The notes: generated from the letters alone by a model not told the origin. A DNA stretch of 61,343 nucleotides from an uncultured Pelagibacteraceae bacterium (GCA_902513955.1 CABXOW010000007.1:1-61343); one strand, 5' to 3'. Numbered from the stretch's first letter, positions 1 to 8,987 are shown. Numbers and translations: made by a program.

Positions 1-229
1 CTCTGTAACTGCAACTTCAGGAAAAAATAAATTTAAATTTGATATCAAGGAACAGGGTTTTGCATGGATCGCTGATACCAAAATTGAATTTAGAATGATA
101 AAGAGAATGAAAAAAGGATCTAGAATTATGATAACTGGTTATAATCAAAAAGGATCACAAACAATCGACCATTATTCTTTGTTAGGCTTTACAAAAGCTT
201 ACAATGCTGCAAATAAAGCTTGTAGTTAA
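1..229 (+). CDS. IalB-family (invasion-associated locus B) protein, C-terminal fragment
   Basis: The reading frame is open from base 2 to the TAA at 227-229 and gives the last 75 residues of a protein that begins outside the window. The fragment contains the pattern [20 protein letters not shown] followed by SLLGFTKA and a C-terminal NKACS. This matches the end of the IalB family of small periplasmic proteins, where the sequence typically closes with a F-x-x-A motif and a conserved Cys. IalB proteins are exported; the molecular role is not settled. No signal peptide can be judged because the N-terminus is missing. argG follows after only 4 bp in the same direction. The family call is moderately confident, as only one third of the protein is seen. 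Confidence 0.6.
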   Translation, partial: SVTATSGKNKFKFDIKEQGFAWIADTKIEFRMIKRMKKGSRIMITGYNQKGSQTIDHYSLLGFTKAYNAANKACS

Positions 230-233
230 TTTA

Positions 234-1426
234 ATGAAATCAAAAAAGAAAATTGTTCTCGCCTACTCTGGAGGGCTTGATACTTCTATAATTTTAAAAT
301 GGCTTCAAGAAAATTACGATGCAGAAGTAATTTGTTATACCGCAAATATTGGTCAAGAAATTGATAGAAAAAAAATCATAACCAATGCAAAAAAATTTGG
401 TGTTAAAAATATTATTATCAAAGATTTAAAAGACAATTTTGTTAAAGATTTTGTTTATCCAATGATTAGAGGTCATGCAATCTATGAAGGTGTTTATTTG
501 TTAGGAACATCAATAGCAAGACCACTTATTGCAAAAGATCAAATTAGAGTTGCAAAAAAATATAAAGCATATGCAGTTTCACACGGTGCAACAGGAAAAG
601 GAAATGACCAAGTTAGATTTGAATTGGGCTACCACTATTTTGGACCAAAAATAAAAATAATTGCGCCTTGGAGAATTTGGAAATTAAAATCAAGAACAGA
701 TCTTATTAATTATGCAAAAAAACATGGAATTGCTATTCCAAAAGATAAAAAAGGAGCACCACCTTTTTCAGTTGATGATAATTTATTTCACACATCAACA
801 GAGGGAAAAGTTTTAGAAAACCCAAAAAACTCTGCACCTGAATTTATATTCCAAAGAACTACTTCTCCTGAAAAAGCACCAAACAAACCAAGCTTTGTAA
901 CTATCAATTTTAAGAAAGGAGTTGTGGTTGGTAGATCTAATTTGGAAAAAAACTATCTCCATCAAAATTATTAGAAAGACTTAATCAGCTTGCTGGTAAA
1001 AACGGAATTGGAAGAGTTGATTTAGTTGAGAACAGATTTATCGGAATTAAATCGAGAGGAGTATACGAAACACCGGGAGGAACATTATTAATTCAAGCAC
1101 ATAGAGCAATTGAATCTGTAACGCTTGATAAAAAAACTATGCATAAAAAAGATCAGATAATGCCTAGATATGCTGAGTTAATTTATAATGGTTACTGGTA
1201 TTCAAAAGAAAGATTTAAACTTCAAAAAATTGTAGATATGAAAAAGAATAAAGTTAATGGATCAGTCAAACTTAAACTTTATAAAGGAAACGTAATTATA
1301 GAGTCTAGACAAACCAAAAGTTCTGCCTACTCAATGAAAAAAGTTTCATTTGAAGAAAATAAAACATTTAATAAATCAAATGTTGAAAAATTTATTAATT
1401 TTCACAAAAAAAAATTAAGATCTTAA
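234..1426 (+). pseudogene. argG: argininosuccinate synthase, interrupted by a one-base frameshift
   Basis: ArgG condenses citrulline and aspartate using ATP to make argininosuccinate in arginine synthesis. I start at the ATG at 234 because [10 protein letters not shown], the ATP-binding N-terminus, follows directly; the upstream ATG at 204 would overlap the preceding gene. The first frame runs to a stop at 974. The second part ([20 protein letters not shown] onward) continues in another frame through 1426. The switch falls at a run of seven A's at 946-952: adding one A gives a continuous 397-residue protein, the usual family length, with ENRFIGIKSRG and ETPGG in place. I therefore infer a one-base deletion, either a homopolymer sequencing error or a recent real mutation. 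Everything else looks functional. Confidence 0.93.
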
Positions 1427-1648
1427 TTAAAACCATCTAATCATTCCTATAATTCCAGCCGTTGCATAAAAAAATTGCAATAATAGTATTCCCTTATGAT
1501 CTCCTCTGTAGGCCCAAATTCCTATTAAAATTGCTGATAAAAGTAATAAACAGAAACCAAAAAATTCTATTCCAATATTTAGTGCAACAAACAACGAATA
1601 TAGAATTGCTGCAATTACCCCCGCCCATTCAAAAAATTTGTTATTCAT
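1427..1648 (-). CDS. small membrane protein of unknown function
   Basis: A 73-residue protein with three hydrophobic stretches at about residues 6-26, 29-47 and 52-72, and a short charged loop (YRGDHKG) between the last two. It abuts argG tail to tail with no gap. The pattern of a half-size three-helix protein ending in a G-x-I-R-W-like motif resembles small PnuC-like integral membrane proteins found next to housekeeping genes in alphaproteobacteria, but I cannot assign a substrate. The start at 1648 is the only ATG giving the first helix. No catalytic residue is evident. Confidence 0.6.
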   Translation of the reverse strand: MNNKFFEWAGVIAAILYSLFVALNIGIEFFGFCLLLLSAILIGIWAYRGDHKGILLLQFFYATAGIIGMIRWF

Positions 1649-1667
1649 AATCTTTGATTAAAGCTAG

Positions 1668-2393
1668 TTATTTGTTTAAAAGTTTTTTAAAATTTTCATA
1701 AAGTGTCTTAGAATAATTATTCATATCTGAAATATTATCTTTAGCAGCATTATTAAATTTTTCTAATGCTCCATCTCCTAGTTGATCTTCAAGAGCTTTT
1801 TTGTATTCTGGAACACATCCCCACTCATTGACTGTTGTATCTTTAATCTCAATATGAAATTGGATTCCATAAGCATGGTTTTGATATTTAAAAATTTGGT
1901 ATTTAGTTATAGGGGATGAGGCTAATAGAGTTACATCTTTGCTATTTTCTATTCCTTGTACCTCATAAGAATGCCACTGCAAACTTTTAATCTGGTTTGG
2001 AAATTTTGAAAATAAATTATCCTCATTTTTTTCTTTAGAAAAATTAATATCCATTATACCAATTTCTGATGGATTTGATTTAACTACCTTGCCACCTATA
2101 ACTTCACCTAATAACTGACAGCCTAAACAAAAACCTAGATAGGGTTTTTTTAAATTAACAACAAATTCTTTAATTGCTTTTTTTTCTTCTATTAACCAAG
2201 AATATTCTTGCTCCATAAAAGTATCCATAGGACCTCCCATACAAAACATCCCATCAAATTTACTTAAATCATTTGGAATTTTTTCACCTTCATCCAGCTC
2301 TATGGTAGTTAATTTAACTCCATCAGCTAACATTAAATCTTTAATGTAACCAGGATCTTCAATTTTAATATGCTGTAATACAATAATATTCAT
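1668..2393 (-). CDS. class I glutamine amidotransferase (GMP-synthase-like)
   Basis: A 241-residue single-domain class I (triad) glutamine amidotransferase. The nucleophile elbow GFCLGCQLLG places the catalytic Cys at residue 89, and the GIQFHIE segment near residue 180 supplies the His and Glu of the triad. Upstream, CMGGPMD at about 51-57 forms the oxyanion strand typical of stand-alone GuaA-like amidotransferases. No synthetase domain is fused, so the ammonia acceptor is unknown; relatives include gamma-glutamyl-peptide hydrolases and uncharacterised GATase proteins. It lies 7 bp downstream of the hydrolase gene and in the same direction, suggesting co-transcription. Family is sure, substrate is not. 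Confidence 0.85.
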   Translation of the reverse strand: MNIIVLQHIKIEDPGYIKDLMLADGVKLTTIELDEGEKIPNDLSKFDGMFCMGGPMDTFMEQEYSWLIEEKKAIKEFVVNLKKPYLGFCLGCQLLGEVIGGKVVKSNPSEIGIMDINFSKEKNEDNLFSKFPNQIKSLQWHSYEVQGIENSKDVTLLASSPITKYQIFKYQNHAYGIQFHIEIKDTTVNEWGCVPEYKKALEDQLGDGALEKFNNAAKDNISDMNNYSKTLYENFKKLLNK

Positions 2394-2400
2394 TATTATC

Positions 2401-3273
2401 TTAATAATTTAAAAAAAAATTTTTTAATTGTTTTATCACTTCTTTAGGATTCTGTTCAGGAATAAAATGACCGGAATCAATAGCCTTTCCAATAATTTTT
2501 TTATTTGAATATTTTTGCCAAACTTTAATTGAGTTAAACTGTTTACCTATTACTCCCTTTTTTCCCCACAATACCTGAATTGGAATATTAAGTTTTTTTT
2601 TTCTATCTTTTTTATCATGCTCTAAATCTATTGTGGCTGAAGCTCTATAATCTTCACACGAAGCATGAATTCTTTTCTTTTGTTTAAATGATTTAAGATA
2701 AGCTTCCTCAACTTTGCCAAATTTATGATTTCCTGACCATTTATCTAAGCAACTTTTCATCCATTTTCTTGGGTTACTCAATATCATTCTTTCTGGCAAC
2801 CAAGCAGGTTGAATTAAAAAAAACCAATGAAAGTAAGCTTTTGCAAAATCTCTATTAGTAGTTTCATACATATCTAGTGTTGGACAAATATCTAAAACAC
2901 TTAAAGCCAAAATTTTTTTTCTAAAATCTCTTGCCATTCTATGAGCAACTCTCCCACCTCGATCATGACCTGCAATAAAAAACTTTTTAAAATTTAATTT
3001 ATTCATTAATTGAATCATATCTTTAGCCATTTCTCTTTTTGAATAATTAATATGATTTCTTCCACCTGACAAAACCAAACTATCTCCGTATCCTCTCAGG
3101 TCAACAACTACTACAGTAAAATATTTGCTTAATTCTGGAGCAGTTTTGTTCCACATCATATGGGTTTGGGGATAACCATGAAGCAAAAGTAATGGCGGAC
3201 CATTACCTTTAAATCTACAAAAAACTTTTCCTTTATTTACTTTGATAAATTTTTTTTCAAACCCTTTAAACAT
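2401..3273 (-). CDS. alpha/beta hydrolase, haloacetate (fluoroacetate) dehalogenase-like
   Basis: A 290-residue alpha/beta hydrolase. HGYPQTHMMW (32-41) is the oxyanion region and GHDRGGR gives Asp104 as nucleophile with two arginines at +1 and +4. His269 is the likely general base. The positions also line up with the halide and carboxylate pockets known from Rhodopseudomonas fluoroacetate dehalogenase: a His-Trp pair at 149-150 and a Tyr at 209 in CEDYRA. From these I infer hydrolysis of a 2-haloacetate, giving glycolate from a haloacetate. An epoxide hydrolase is the alternative, since the folds and Asp nucleophile are shared, but the Arg-x-x-Arg pair favours a carboxylate substrate. It is 11 bp downstream of a small SHOCT-domain gene. 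Confidence 0.75.
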   Translation of the reverse strand: MFKGFEKKFIKVNKGKVFCRFKGNGPPLLLLHGYPQTHMMWNKTAPELSKYFTVVVVDLRGYGDSLVLSGGRNHINYSKREMAKDMIQLMNKLNFKKFFIAGHDRGGRVAHRMARDFRKKILALSVLDICPTLDMYETTNRDFAKAYFHWFFLIQPAWLPERMILSNPRKWMKSCLDKWSGNHKFGKVEEAYLKSFKQKKRIHASCEDYRASATIDLEHDKKDRKKKLNIPIQVLWGKKGVIGKQFNSIKVWQKYSNKKIIGKAIDSGHFIPEQNPKEVIKQLKNFFLNY

Positions 3274-3284
3274 GATTGAAAATT

Positions 3285-3545
3285 TTAATCATTTAGCAGT
3301 TTATTTTTTGCTTTTTCAAATTCTTCTTCGGTCAAAGCACCACTTTGATGTAGTTCATTTAGCTTATTAAGTTCATCACTTAATTTATTATTTTCGGTAG
3401 ATAAATTAATATTTTCACTTTCTTCTTTATTTTGAGATCTGTTAGCCTCTTTTGCGCTAAATCCTTTCATAATTGCAGTAACACCTAAATACAAAACAAA
3501 AGCCATAATCGGGATTACTAAACCAAAAAAAATTATTTTTTCCAT
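3285..3545 (-). CDS. membrane-anchored SHOCT-domain protein
   Basis: An 86-residue protein. Residues about 3-27 are a single hydrophobic helix, residues 32-58 are polar and rich in Ser, Asn and Glu, and the C-terminus LNELHQSGALTEEEFEKAK is a SHOCT (short C-terminal) domain, a helical hairpin found at the ends of many bacterial membrane proteins. SHOCT domains are thought to mediate oligomerisation or interaction; no enzyme activity is implied. The gene sits between folD and the hydrolase in the same direction, with short gaps. The family call rests on the G-x-L-T-x-E-E-F signature. Confidence 0.75.
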   Translation of the reverse strand: MEKIIFFGLVIPIMAFVLYLGVTAIMKGFSAKEANRSQNKEESENINLSTENNKLSDELNKLNELHQSGALTEEEFEKAKNKLLND

Positions 3546-3582
3546 TTCTTACATTATCAATAGGAATTGTTTATTGAAAAGA

Positions 3583-4428
3583 TTAATTTTGAGATCTTTT
3601 AAAACACTCTATAGTATTTTTCAGTAAACATGCAATTGTCATGGGTCCAACACCACCAGGAACTGGTGTTAAAGCTTTTGCATTTTTTGAAACCTCATCA
3701 AAATCAACATCACCAACAATACCTTTGTCAGTTTTATTAATACCAACATCAATAACTATTGTATCTTTTTTAACCCAATCTCCTTTAACAAGCTCGGGTA
3801 TACCGACAGCAGCTATAATTATATCTGCTTCTAAACATTCAGCTTTTAAATCTTTTGTTTTTGAATGCGTAATTGTTACTGTACAATTTTCTTTTAAAAG
3901 AAGTTGTGTCATTGGTTTACCATTTAAATTAGATCTACCAACCACAACTGCTTTCTTACCACTTAAGTTTGGTTCAATTTTTTTAATTAATAGATAACAT
4001 CCAAGCGGAGTACATGGAACTGAGCTTTCATAACCGGAAGATAAATTACCAACGTTCATTGGATGAAAACCATCCACATCTTTTAAAGGTGTAATGGTTT
4101 CTATAACTTTTTGTTTATCAATATGTTTTGGAAGTGGTAGTTGAACTAAAATTCCTGACACAGTTTCATCTCTATTTAATTCTTCTATTTTTTCTAAAAC
4201 AGTTTTTTCTTCTACCGTATCTGGATATTTAATAACTTCGGATTTTAAACCAACTTCATTAGCTGATTTTTCTTTGTTTCGAACATAAATTTGACTTGGA
4301 GTCATATCCCCAATTAAAATTACCGTAAGACCAGGTACTTTGTTATATTTTGACTTTAATTCAGCAACCTCTTGTTTTAATTCTTCTCTAAGTTCTGCTG
4401 CTGCTTTTTTACCGTCTATTAAAATCAT
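3583..4428 (-). CDS. folD: bifunctional methylenetetrahydrofolate dehydrogenase/methenyltetrahydrofolate cyclohydrolase
   Basis: FolD interconverts methylene-, methenyl- and 10-formyl-tetrahydrofolate in the cytoplasm and supplies formyl groups for purine synthesis. The 281-residue length is typical. The substrate-site block with YVRNKEKSANEVG carries the catalytic Tyr and Lys near residues 48-52. DVDGFHPMNVG is the conserved cofactor-loop motif, [12 protein letters not shown] is the dinucleotide-binding region, and PVPGGVGPMTIACLL is the C-terminal signature. It is the first gene of a leftward run with the SHOCT and hydrolase genes, and lies 9 bp downstream of a YggT gene. The call is certain. 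Confidence 0.97.
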   Translation of the reverse strand: MILIDGKKAAAELREELKQEVAELKSKYNKVPGLTVILIGDMTPSQIYVRNKEKSANEVGLKSEVIKYPDTVEEKTVLEKIEELNRDETVSGILVQLPLPKHIDKQKVIETITPLKDVDGFHPMNVGNLSSGYESSVPCTPLGCYLLIKKIEPNLSGKKAVVVGRSNLNGKPMTQLLLKENCTVTITHSKTKDLKAECLEADIIIAAVGIPELVKGDWVKKDTIVIDVGINKTDKGIVGDVDFDEVSKNAKALTPVPGGVGPMTIACLLKNTIECFKRSQN

Positions 4429-4437
4429 AATACTTTC

Positions 4438-4728
4438 TTAAAAAATCATTGGTGCAATGTACAGCTTCATACACATTTCAATAAACCAAATCAATAGCAG
4501 AAGAATTATTGGTGATATATCAAGTGAACCTAAATTGGGTAAAAAACGTCTAATTTTATTCAATATTGGGTCCGTTAGTCGATAACTTAACTCTAAAAAG
4601 GAATAAACAAATCTATTTTGGGTATTTAATATATTAAAAGCAATCAGCCAACTTATTATAACATTAGCTATAACAACATAAGAATAAAGCTTCAGAATTT
4701 GTAAAGCTAAATAAAAAATTGCTATCAT
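4438..4728 (-). CDS. YggT family membrane protein
   Basis: A 96-residue integral membrane protein with two hydrophobic regions, about 5-31 and 70-92, bracketing the YggT signature LTDPILNKIRRFLPNLGSLD (51-70). YggT proteins are linked to osmotic tolerance and are often encoded near cell-division or YggS genes; the biochemical role is unknown. It overlaps the MscS gene by 4 bp (ATGA), so the two are translationally coupled, and the pairing with a mechanosensitive channel fits a membrane-stress role. A second, more divergent relative is at 13935-14291. Confidence 0.88.
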   Translation of the reverse strand: MIAIFYLALQILKLYSYVVIANVIISWLIAFNILNTQNRFVYSFLELSYRLTDPILNKIRRFLPNLGSLDISPIILLLLIWFIEMCMKLYIAPMIF

Positions 4729-5810
4729 TTTTTTTCAACATAAATCGACTGACTTGGAAAAGCAAAAGATGCATCATTTTTTTCTACAATCTGTTTTATT
4801 TCAATTGCTAATTTTTCTTTAACAGTAAGCCAATCGTTCCAACTATTTGTTTTAGTAAAACAACGTACATACATATCTATTGAACTATCAGAAAATTTAT
4901 CAACTCTTACAGCTACACCTATCTCAGTATTGTAGTCATCACTTGAATTAATATGATTTTCAATTTCATTTCTAATTATCTTTAATTGATCAACTGTAGT
5001 GTCATATTGGAGTGTTATAATCCAACTAATTAACCAATTAGAAGTTTCACTTACATTCACGACTGCATTTTCAGCAAATTGAAAATTAGGAATAATTGCA
5101 AGTGACTTATCAAATTTTCTTATAGTAGTAGATCTAAAACCAATTTTTTCAACTATACCCTCGATAATTCCATCAACTAAAATCCAATCATCTATTTTAA
5201 ATCTTTTTTCAACAAGAACCAAAATACCAGAAATCAAATTCTTAAATAAGTCTTGTGCACCTAAAGCAACAGCAACTCCAAATAATCCCAGTCCTGCAAT
5301 AATTGGACCAATTTTAATTCCCCATAGTTCTAGTACTGCCGCTAAACCTAAAATAAATATTAAAATTTTAAGTGATTTAATAATCCAACCAATCAGCTCT
5401 CTAGTTAAAAGTTTATCCAATCCACTCAAAATATAAGAAATTGGTTCAATAATTTGATGAATAACCCAGAAGATTAAAATGGTAATTAATGTTCTGTTAA
5501 TTGTATCTGCCACTTCTCTGCCTTCACTTGAAAATGTCATATAATAACTTGCAATAAAAAAACCCAAAACAATTGGTAAAAATCTTGCTGGTCCTTCTAA
5601 AGCATGAACAAAAGTATCATCTAATTTGTTAGTTGTTCTTTTTGATATTATTTCAAGTTTTTTAATAATAAGTTTACTAATTAGACCTCTAAAAATTAAA
5701 AAAATTAAAAATATTCCAATTCCTATTAGAATTTGAAAAATATCAACTCCAAGAATTCCTTTATTCCAAACTGATAAAAATATTTCAGAAAAATTATTTA
5801 TTATTTCCAT
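4725..5810 (-). CDS. small-conductance mechanosensitive channel (MscS family)
   Basis: A 361-residue channel. Several transmembrane helices occupy about residues 15-190. The last, glycine- and alanine-rich pore helix GLFGVAVALGAQDLFKNLIS is the TM3 signature of MscS. It is followed by the beta domain (FKIDDWILVDGIIEG) and an alpha/beta cytoplasmic domain ending at QSIYVEKK. MscS channels release solutes on hypo-osmotic shock. The gene has an extended N-terminal membrane region compared with the 286-residue E. coli protein, as is common in marine bacteria. It is 2 bp from hemD and overlaps yggT, making one leftward unit hemC-hemD-mscS-yggT-folD. Confidence 0.93.
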   Translation of the reverse strand: MEIINNFSEIFLSVWNKGILGVDIFQILIGIGIFLIFLIFRGLISKLIIKKLEIISKRTTNKLDDTFVHALEGPARFLPIVLGFFIASYYMTFSSEGREVADTINRTLITILIFWVIHQIIEPISYILSGLDKLLTRELIGWIIKSLKILIFILGLAAVLELWGIKIGPIIAGLGLFGVAVALGAQDLFKNLISGILVLVEKRFKIDDWILVDGIIEGIVEKIGFRSTTIRKFDKSLAIIPNFQFAENAVVNVSETSNWLISWIITLQYDTTVDQLKIIRNEIENHINSSDDYNTEIGVAVRVDKFSDSSIDMYVRCFTKTNSWNDWLTVKEKLAIEIKQIVEKNDASFAFPSQSIYVEKK

Positions 5811-5812
5811 GG

Positions 5813-6511
5813 CTAAATTTTATATAACAAAAACTCCTCTTCGCCAGGGTTAAAAAGAAATATCTTTTTCCATTTGATTTCATTCAATATTGACGAGGTT
5901 TTTTCACCAATACACATTAAATTAGTATTCATCCATAAGCTTTCCAATTGATAAATCTTAATAAATTTCAAAAAACTTGATGCACTATTTTGAGAGTAAA
6001 CATAGACCATATCAGGCATATTTGATTTCAATTCTTCAACAAAATTTTCATCAAATATTTCATTATGATTAGTTCGATAATTTACAATTCTTTTAATATT
6101 ATATCCTTCTTTTAATAACTGCTGATCAAGATCAATGGAGATTGTTTCGCCACTTACATAAATTAATTTTCCATCTTTTCGATCAAAATTTTGTAAAATT
6201 AACTCTTTTAAATTTGTAACTTTTCCTTCAGCAGCAATTACATTTTGAAAACCGACACTTCTAGCTTTTTTTTCAGTAGCATTACCCACACAAAAACATA
6301 GAGGTTTTTTATCAATTTGTTTTAAATCTAAAAATTTAACAGCATTAGCACTGGTAAAAATAATTGCTTTATAATCTAAAAAATTAATCTCTTCATAGCT
6401 TACTTTATCTATACTTAACAATGGAAGATGTGAAACTTGGTGTCCCAAAGATTTAAACTTTAAAATCATTTCTGAACAATCTTCTAATGGTCTAGTTAAT
6501 AAAATATGCAT
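5813..6511 (-). CDS. hemD: uroporphyrinogen-III synthase
   Basis: HemD closes the linear hydroxymethylbilane into uroporphyrinogen III with inversion of ring D. The 232-residue protein begins ILLTRPLEDC and contains IIFTSANAVKFL (49-60) and YVYSQNSASSFLKF (about 169-182), the two nucleophile-free clefts typical of this poorly conserved family. It follows hemC by 1 bp, which strongly supports the assignment. HemC, HemD here and HemE, HemH, HemJ farther right cover the middle and end of protoheme synthesis. Confidence 0.9.
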   Translation of the reverse strand: MHILLTRPLEDCSEMILKFKSLGHQVSHLPLLSIDKVSYEEINFLDYKAIIFTSANAVKFLDLKQIDKKPLCFCVGNATEKKARSVGFQNVIAAEGKVTNLKELILQNFDRKDGKLIYVSGETISIDLDQQLLKEGYNIKRIVNYRTNHNEIFDENFVEELKSNMPDMVYVYSQNSASSFLKFIKIYQLESLWMNTNLMCIGEKTSSILNEIKWKKIFLFNPGEEEFLLYKI

Positions 6512-6512
6512 A

Positions 6513-7430
6513 TTATTTTTTGTAAGAATTTTTTGATTTTGTTTTTAATATTTGACCTACTTCTTTACCAAGTTTTTTTGCATTTTCAATTTTAGAAGAT
6601 TTTTTTTCATAAAACCTTTGAATACCATCCAAAGAAAAAAGCTCAGCCTCTAAAGTAATTTTGTCTCCTTCTATATTGGCATGAGCACCAACAGCAGTTT
6701 CACAATCTCCTTCTAAAACTTTTAAAATATTTCTCTCTGCATAAGCTTGTTGATAAGTTTTTTTATGATTTATTTTTTCTAATAAAGAAATTGTCTTACT
6801 GTCATCTTGACGGCATTGAAGTGCAATAATTCCTTGTCCAGCACTTGGAATTATATCTTCTACCGAAAAAATTTCAGAAATCTGATCATCTATTTTTAAA
6901 GATTTCATTCCAGCATAAGACAAAATTATAGCATCATATAAACCTTCTTTTAGTTTTTTAATTCTTGTATCAACATTTCCCCGAATAAGTTTGCAATTAA
7001 CATCTGGTCTAATATTTTTAATTTGAAATTCTCTTCGATATGAAGAGGTTCCAATTATTGCATTCGGTTTTAATTCCTTAAGTTTTTTTTTATCAGTTGT
7101 TATTAAAATTTCTCTTGGGTCATTTCTCTCTAAAAAAATATCTACCAATAATCCTTCTGTCTCTATAGCTGGCAAATCTTTTAGAGCATGGACTGCTATA
7201 TCAATTTTTTTATCTTGAAGTTCTTTTTCTATATTTGTTGAAAATAAACCTTTTCCTCCTACTTCAGATAATCTTACGTCCTGAACCTGATCACCTTTTG
7301 TGATAATTTTTTTAATTAAAATATCCTCATCATTTAAATTTGTATTTTGAATAATTTTATCTTTAGCAATTTGAGCATATATTAAAGCCAATTTACTTCC
7401 TCTAGATCCAATAGTTATTTTCTTATTCAT
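6513..7430 (-). CDS. hemC: hydroxymethylbilane synthase (porphobilinogen deaminase)
   Basis: HemC polymerises four porphobilinogens into hydroxymethylbilane. I start at the ATG whose complement is 7428-7430, which yields MNKKITIGSRGSKLAL, the canonical N-terminus; the open frame extends upstream to 7664 but would overlap the divergent tsaD gene. The protein is 305 residues. Cys243 in LEGDCETAVG carries the dipyrromethane cofactor and HALKDLP (81-87) contains the catalytic Asp. It diverges from tsaD across a 55-bp gap that must hold both promoters. Confidence 0.96.
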   Translation of the reverse strand: MNKKITIGSRGSKLALIYAQIAKDKIIQNTNLNDEDILIKKIITKGDQVQDVRLSEVGGKGLFSTNIEKELQDKKIDIAVHALKDLPAIETEGLLVDIFLERNDPREILITTDKKKLKELKPNAIIGTSSYRREFQIKNIRPDVNCKLIRGNVDTRIKKLKEGLYDAIILSYAGMKSLKIDDQISEIFSVEDIIPSAGQGIIALQCRQDDSKTISLLEKINHKKTYQQAYAERNILKVLEGDCETAVGAHANIEGDKITLEAELFSLDGIQRFYEKKSSKIENAKKLGKEVGQILKTKSKNSYKK

Positions 7431-7485
7431 AAATAATTTATTTCTTACTTGTATTGGGATTGTACAATTAATAAAAACTATTTGA

Positions 7486-8559
7486 ATGAGTAAAAAACCT
7501 TTAATTCTTGGAATAGAGTCTAGTTGTGATGAAACAGCTGCATCCTTAATAACTGAAAATGAACAAGGAATCCCTGTCGTTTTATCCAATATTATTTCAA
7601 GCCAAGTTGATGTGCATAAGGAATTTGGAGGGGTAGTTCCAGAGCTAGCAGCACGATCACACATGGAAAAAATAGATTGGATAGTTCAAAAAGCAATTGA
7701 TGATAGTGGAAGAAAGATAGAAGAAATTGATGCTGTTGCTTCAACAGCTGGTCCAGGTTTAATAGTTTGTTTATCTGTGGGTTTAAGTTTTGGAAAGGCT
7801 TTTGCTAGTGCACTAAATAAACCTTTCATCGCAGTTAATCATTTAGAAGGTCATGCATTGAGTCCAAAACTTAATTCAAAATTAAACTATCCTTACCTAC
7901 TTTTACTAATTTCTGGTGGTCATTCACAATTTTTAAATGTTCAAAGTCTTGGAAAATATAAAAGATTAGGCACAACTATTGATGATGCTTTAGGTGAAGC
8001 TTTTGATAAAACGGCAAAACTTTTAGGAATTGAGTTTCCAGGTGGACCTCAAATTGAAGTTTTAGCAAAAAAAGGTGATCCAAACAAATATGATTTGCCA
8101 AAACCAATTTTTAATAAAGGTGGATGCAACTTATCCTTTGCAGGACTTAAAACTGCAATTTTAAGAATAGCTAAAAATATTAAGACAGAACAAGAAAAAT
8201 TTGATCTTGCGGCTTCTTTTCAAAAAACAGTTGAGGAAATATTATACAAAAAAACAAAAATTGCATTTAGAGAATTTGAAAAACAAAATAAACCAAAAGA
8301 AAAAATATTTGTAGTTGCAGGTGGTGTAGCTGCTAATAAAAATATTAGATCAATGTTAAAAGATTTATGTAATGAAGAAAATTATAAAAGTATGTTTCCA
8401 CCGATAGAACTATGTGGTGATAATGCTGCAATGATTGCAATGGTCGGATTAGAGAGATTCAAATTAAAACAATTTAACGATTTGGATCATCCAGCAAAAC
8501 CAAGATGGCCTTTGGATGAAAATGCTGCTTTTCTTAAAGGAGCAGGAGTACAATTATAA
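7486..8559 (+). CDS. tsaD: tRNA N6-threonylcarbamoyladenosine transferase subunit TsaD
   Basis: TsaD transfers the threonylcarbamoyl group from TC-AMP to A37 of ANN-decoding tRNAs, with TsaB and TsaE. The 357-residue ASKHA-fold protein starts GIESSCDETA (9-18). It has the metal-binding NHLEGH with His119 and His123, the phosphate loop LLISGGHSQF, and AGGVAANK near residue 278. The gene overlaps the next one by one base (TAATG), so the EVE-domain gene is translationally coupled. The tsaD-hemC head-to-head arrangement is widespread in alphaproteobacteria. Confidence 0.97.
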   Translation: MSKKPLILGIESSCDETAASLITENEQGIPVVLSNIISSQVDVHKEFGGVVPELAARSHMEKIDWIVQKAIDDSGRKIEEIDAVASTAGPGLIVCLSVGLSFGKAFASALNKPFIAVNHLEGHALSPKLNSKLNYPYLLLLISGGHSQFLNVQSLGKYKRLGTTIDDALGEAFDKTAKLLGIEFPGGPQIEVLAKKGDPNKYDLPKPIFNKGGCNLSFAGLKTAILRIAKNIKTEQEKFDLAASFQKTVEEILYKKTKIAFREFEKQNKPKEKIFVVAGGVAANKNIRSMLKDLCNEENYKSMFPPIELCGDNAAMIAMVGLERFKLKQFNDLDHPAKPRWPLDENAAFLKGAGVQL

Positions 8560-8972
8560 TGCAGTACTGGTTATTAAAATCTGAACCTAATGTTTGGTCT
8601 ATTGATCAACAAAAAAAAGCTGGTTTTAAAGGAACACCTTGGGATGGAGTTAGAAATTATCAAGCAGCTAAAAATCTAAAGAATATGAAAAAAGGTGATC
8701 TTTGTTTTTTTTATCATTCAAACATTGGAAAAGAAATTGTTGGTATTGTTGAGGTCATAAAAGAATCTTATTTAGATAAAACAGATAAAAGTGGTCGCTT
8801 CGTTGCCGTTACAGTTAAATTTAAAAGCTATTTGCCAAAGCCAATAACGCTTGAAAACATCAAAAATAATAAGAAATTAAGCCATTTAGCTCTAATAAAA
8901 CAAAGTAGACTGTCTGTCATGCCGATTGACTCTAGAAGCTGGAAAATTATAAATAATATGAGTAAAATTTAA
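8559..8972 (+). CDS. EVE domain-containing protein
   Basis: A 137-residue protein made of a single EVE domain, a PUA-like fold thought to bind modified nucleobases. It begins QYWLLKSEPNVWSID and continues with WDGVRNYQAAKNLKNMKKGD and FFYHSNIGKEIVGIVEV, all hallmarks of the bacterial EVE family. The C-terminus is LSVMPIDSRSWKII. Its coupling to tsaD is commonly seen in alphaproteobacteria and may reflect a role in RNA or nucleotide handling, but the ligand is unknown. Confidence 0.92.
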   Translation: MQYWLLKSEPNVWSIDQQKKAGFKGTPWDGVRNYQAAKNLKNMKKGDLCFFYHSNIGKEIVGIVEVIKESYLDKTDKSGRFVAVTVKFKSYLPKPITLENIKNNKKLSHLALIKQSRLSVMPIDSRSWKIINNMSKI

Positions 8973-8987
8973 AAATAAAATTATCTC

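Noticed and set aside
204..233. Upstream ATG for argG at 204
   Set aside because: It overlaps the IalB-like gene and adds ten non-conserved residues.
3641..3997. Open frame antisense to folD
   Set aside because: It is a shadow of a strongly conserved gene and has no recognisable motifs.
7431..7664. N-terminal extension of hemC beyond 7430
   Set aside because: The extra 78 residues are antisense to tsaD and non-homologous; the start at 7430 gives the conserved N-terminus.
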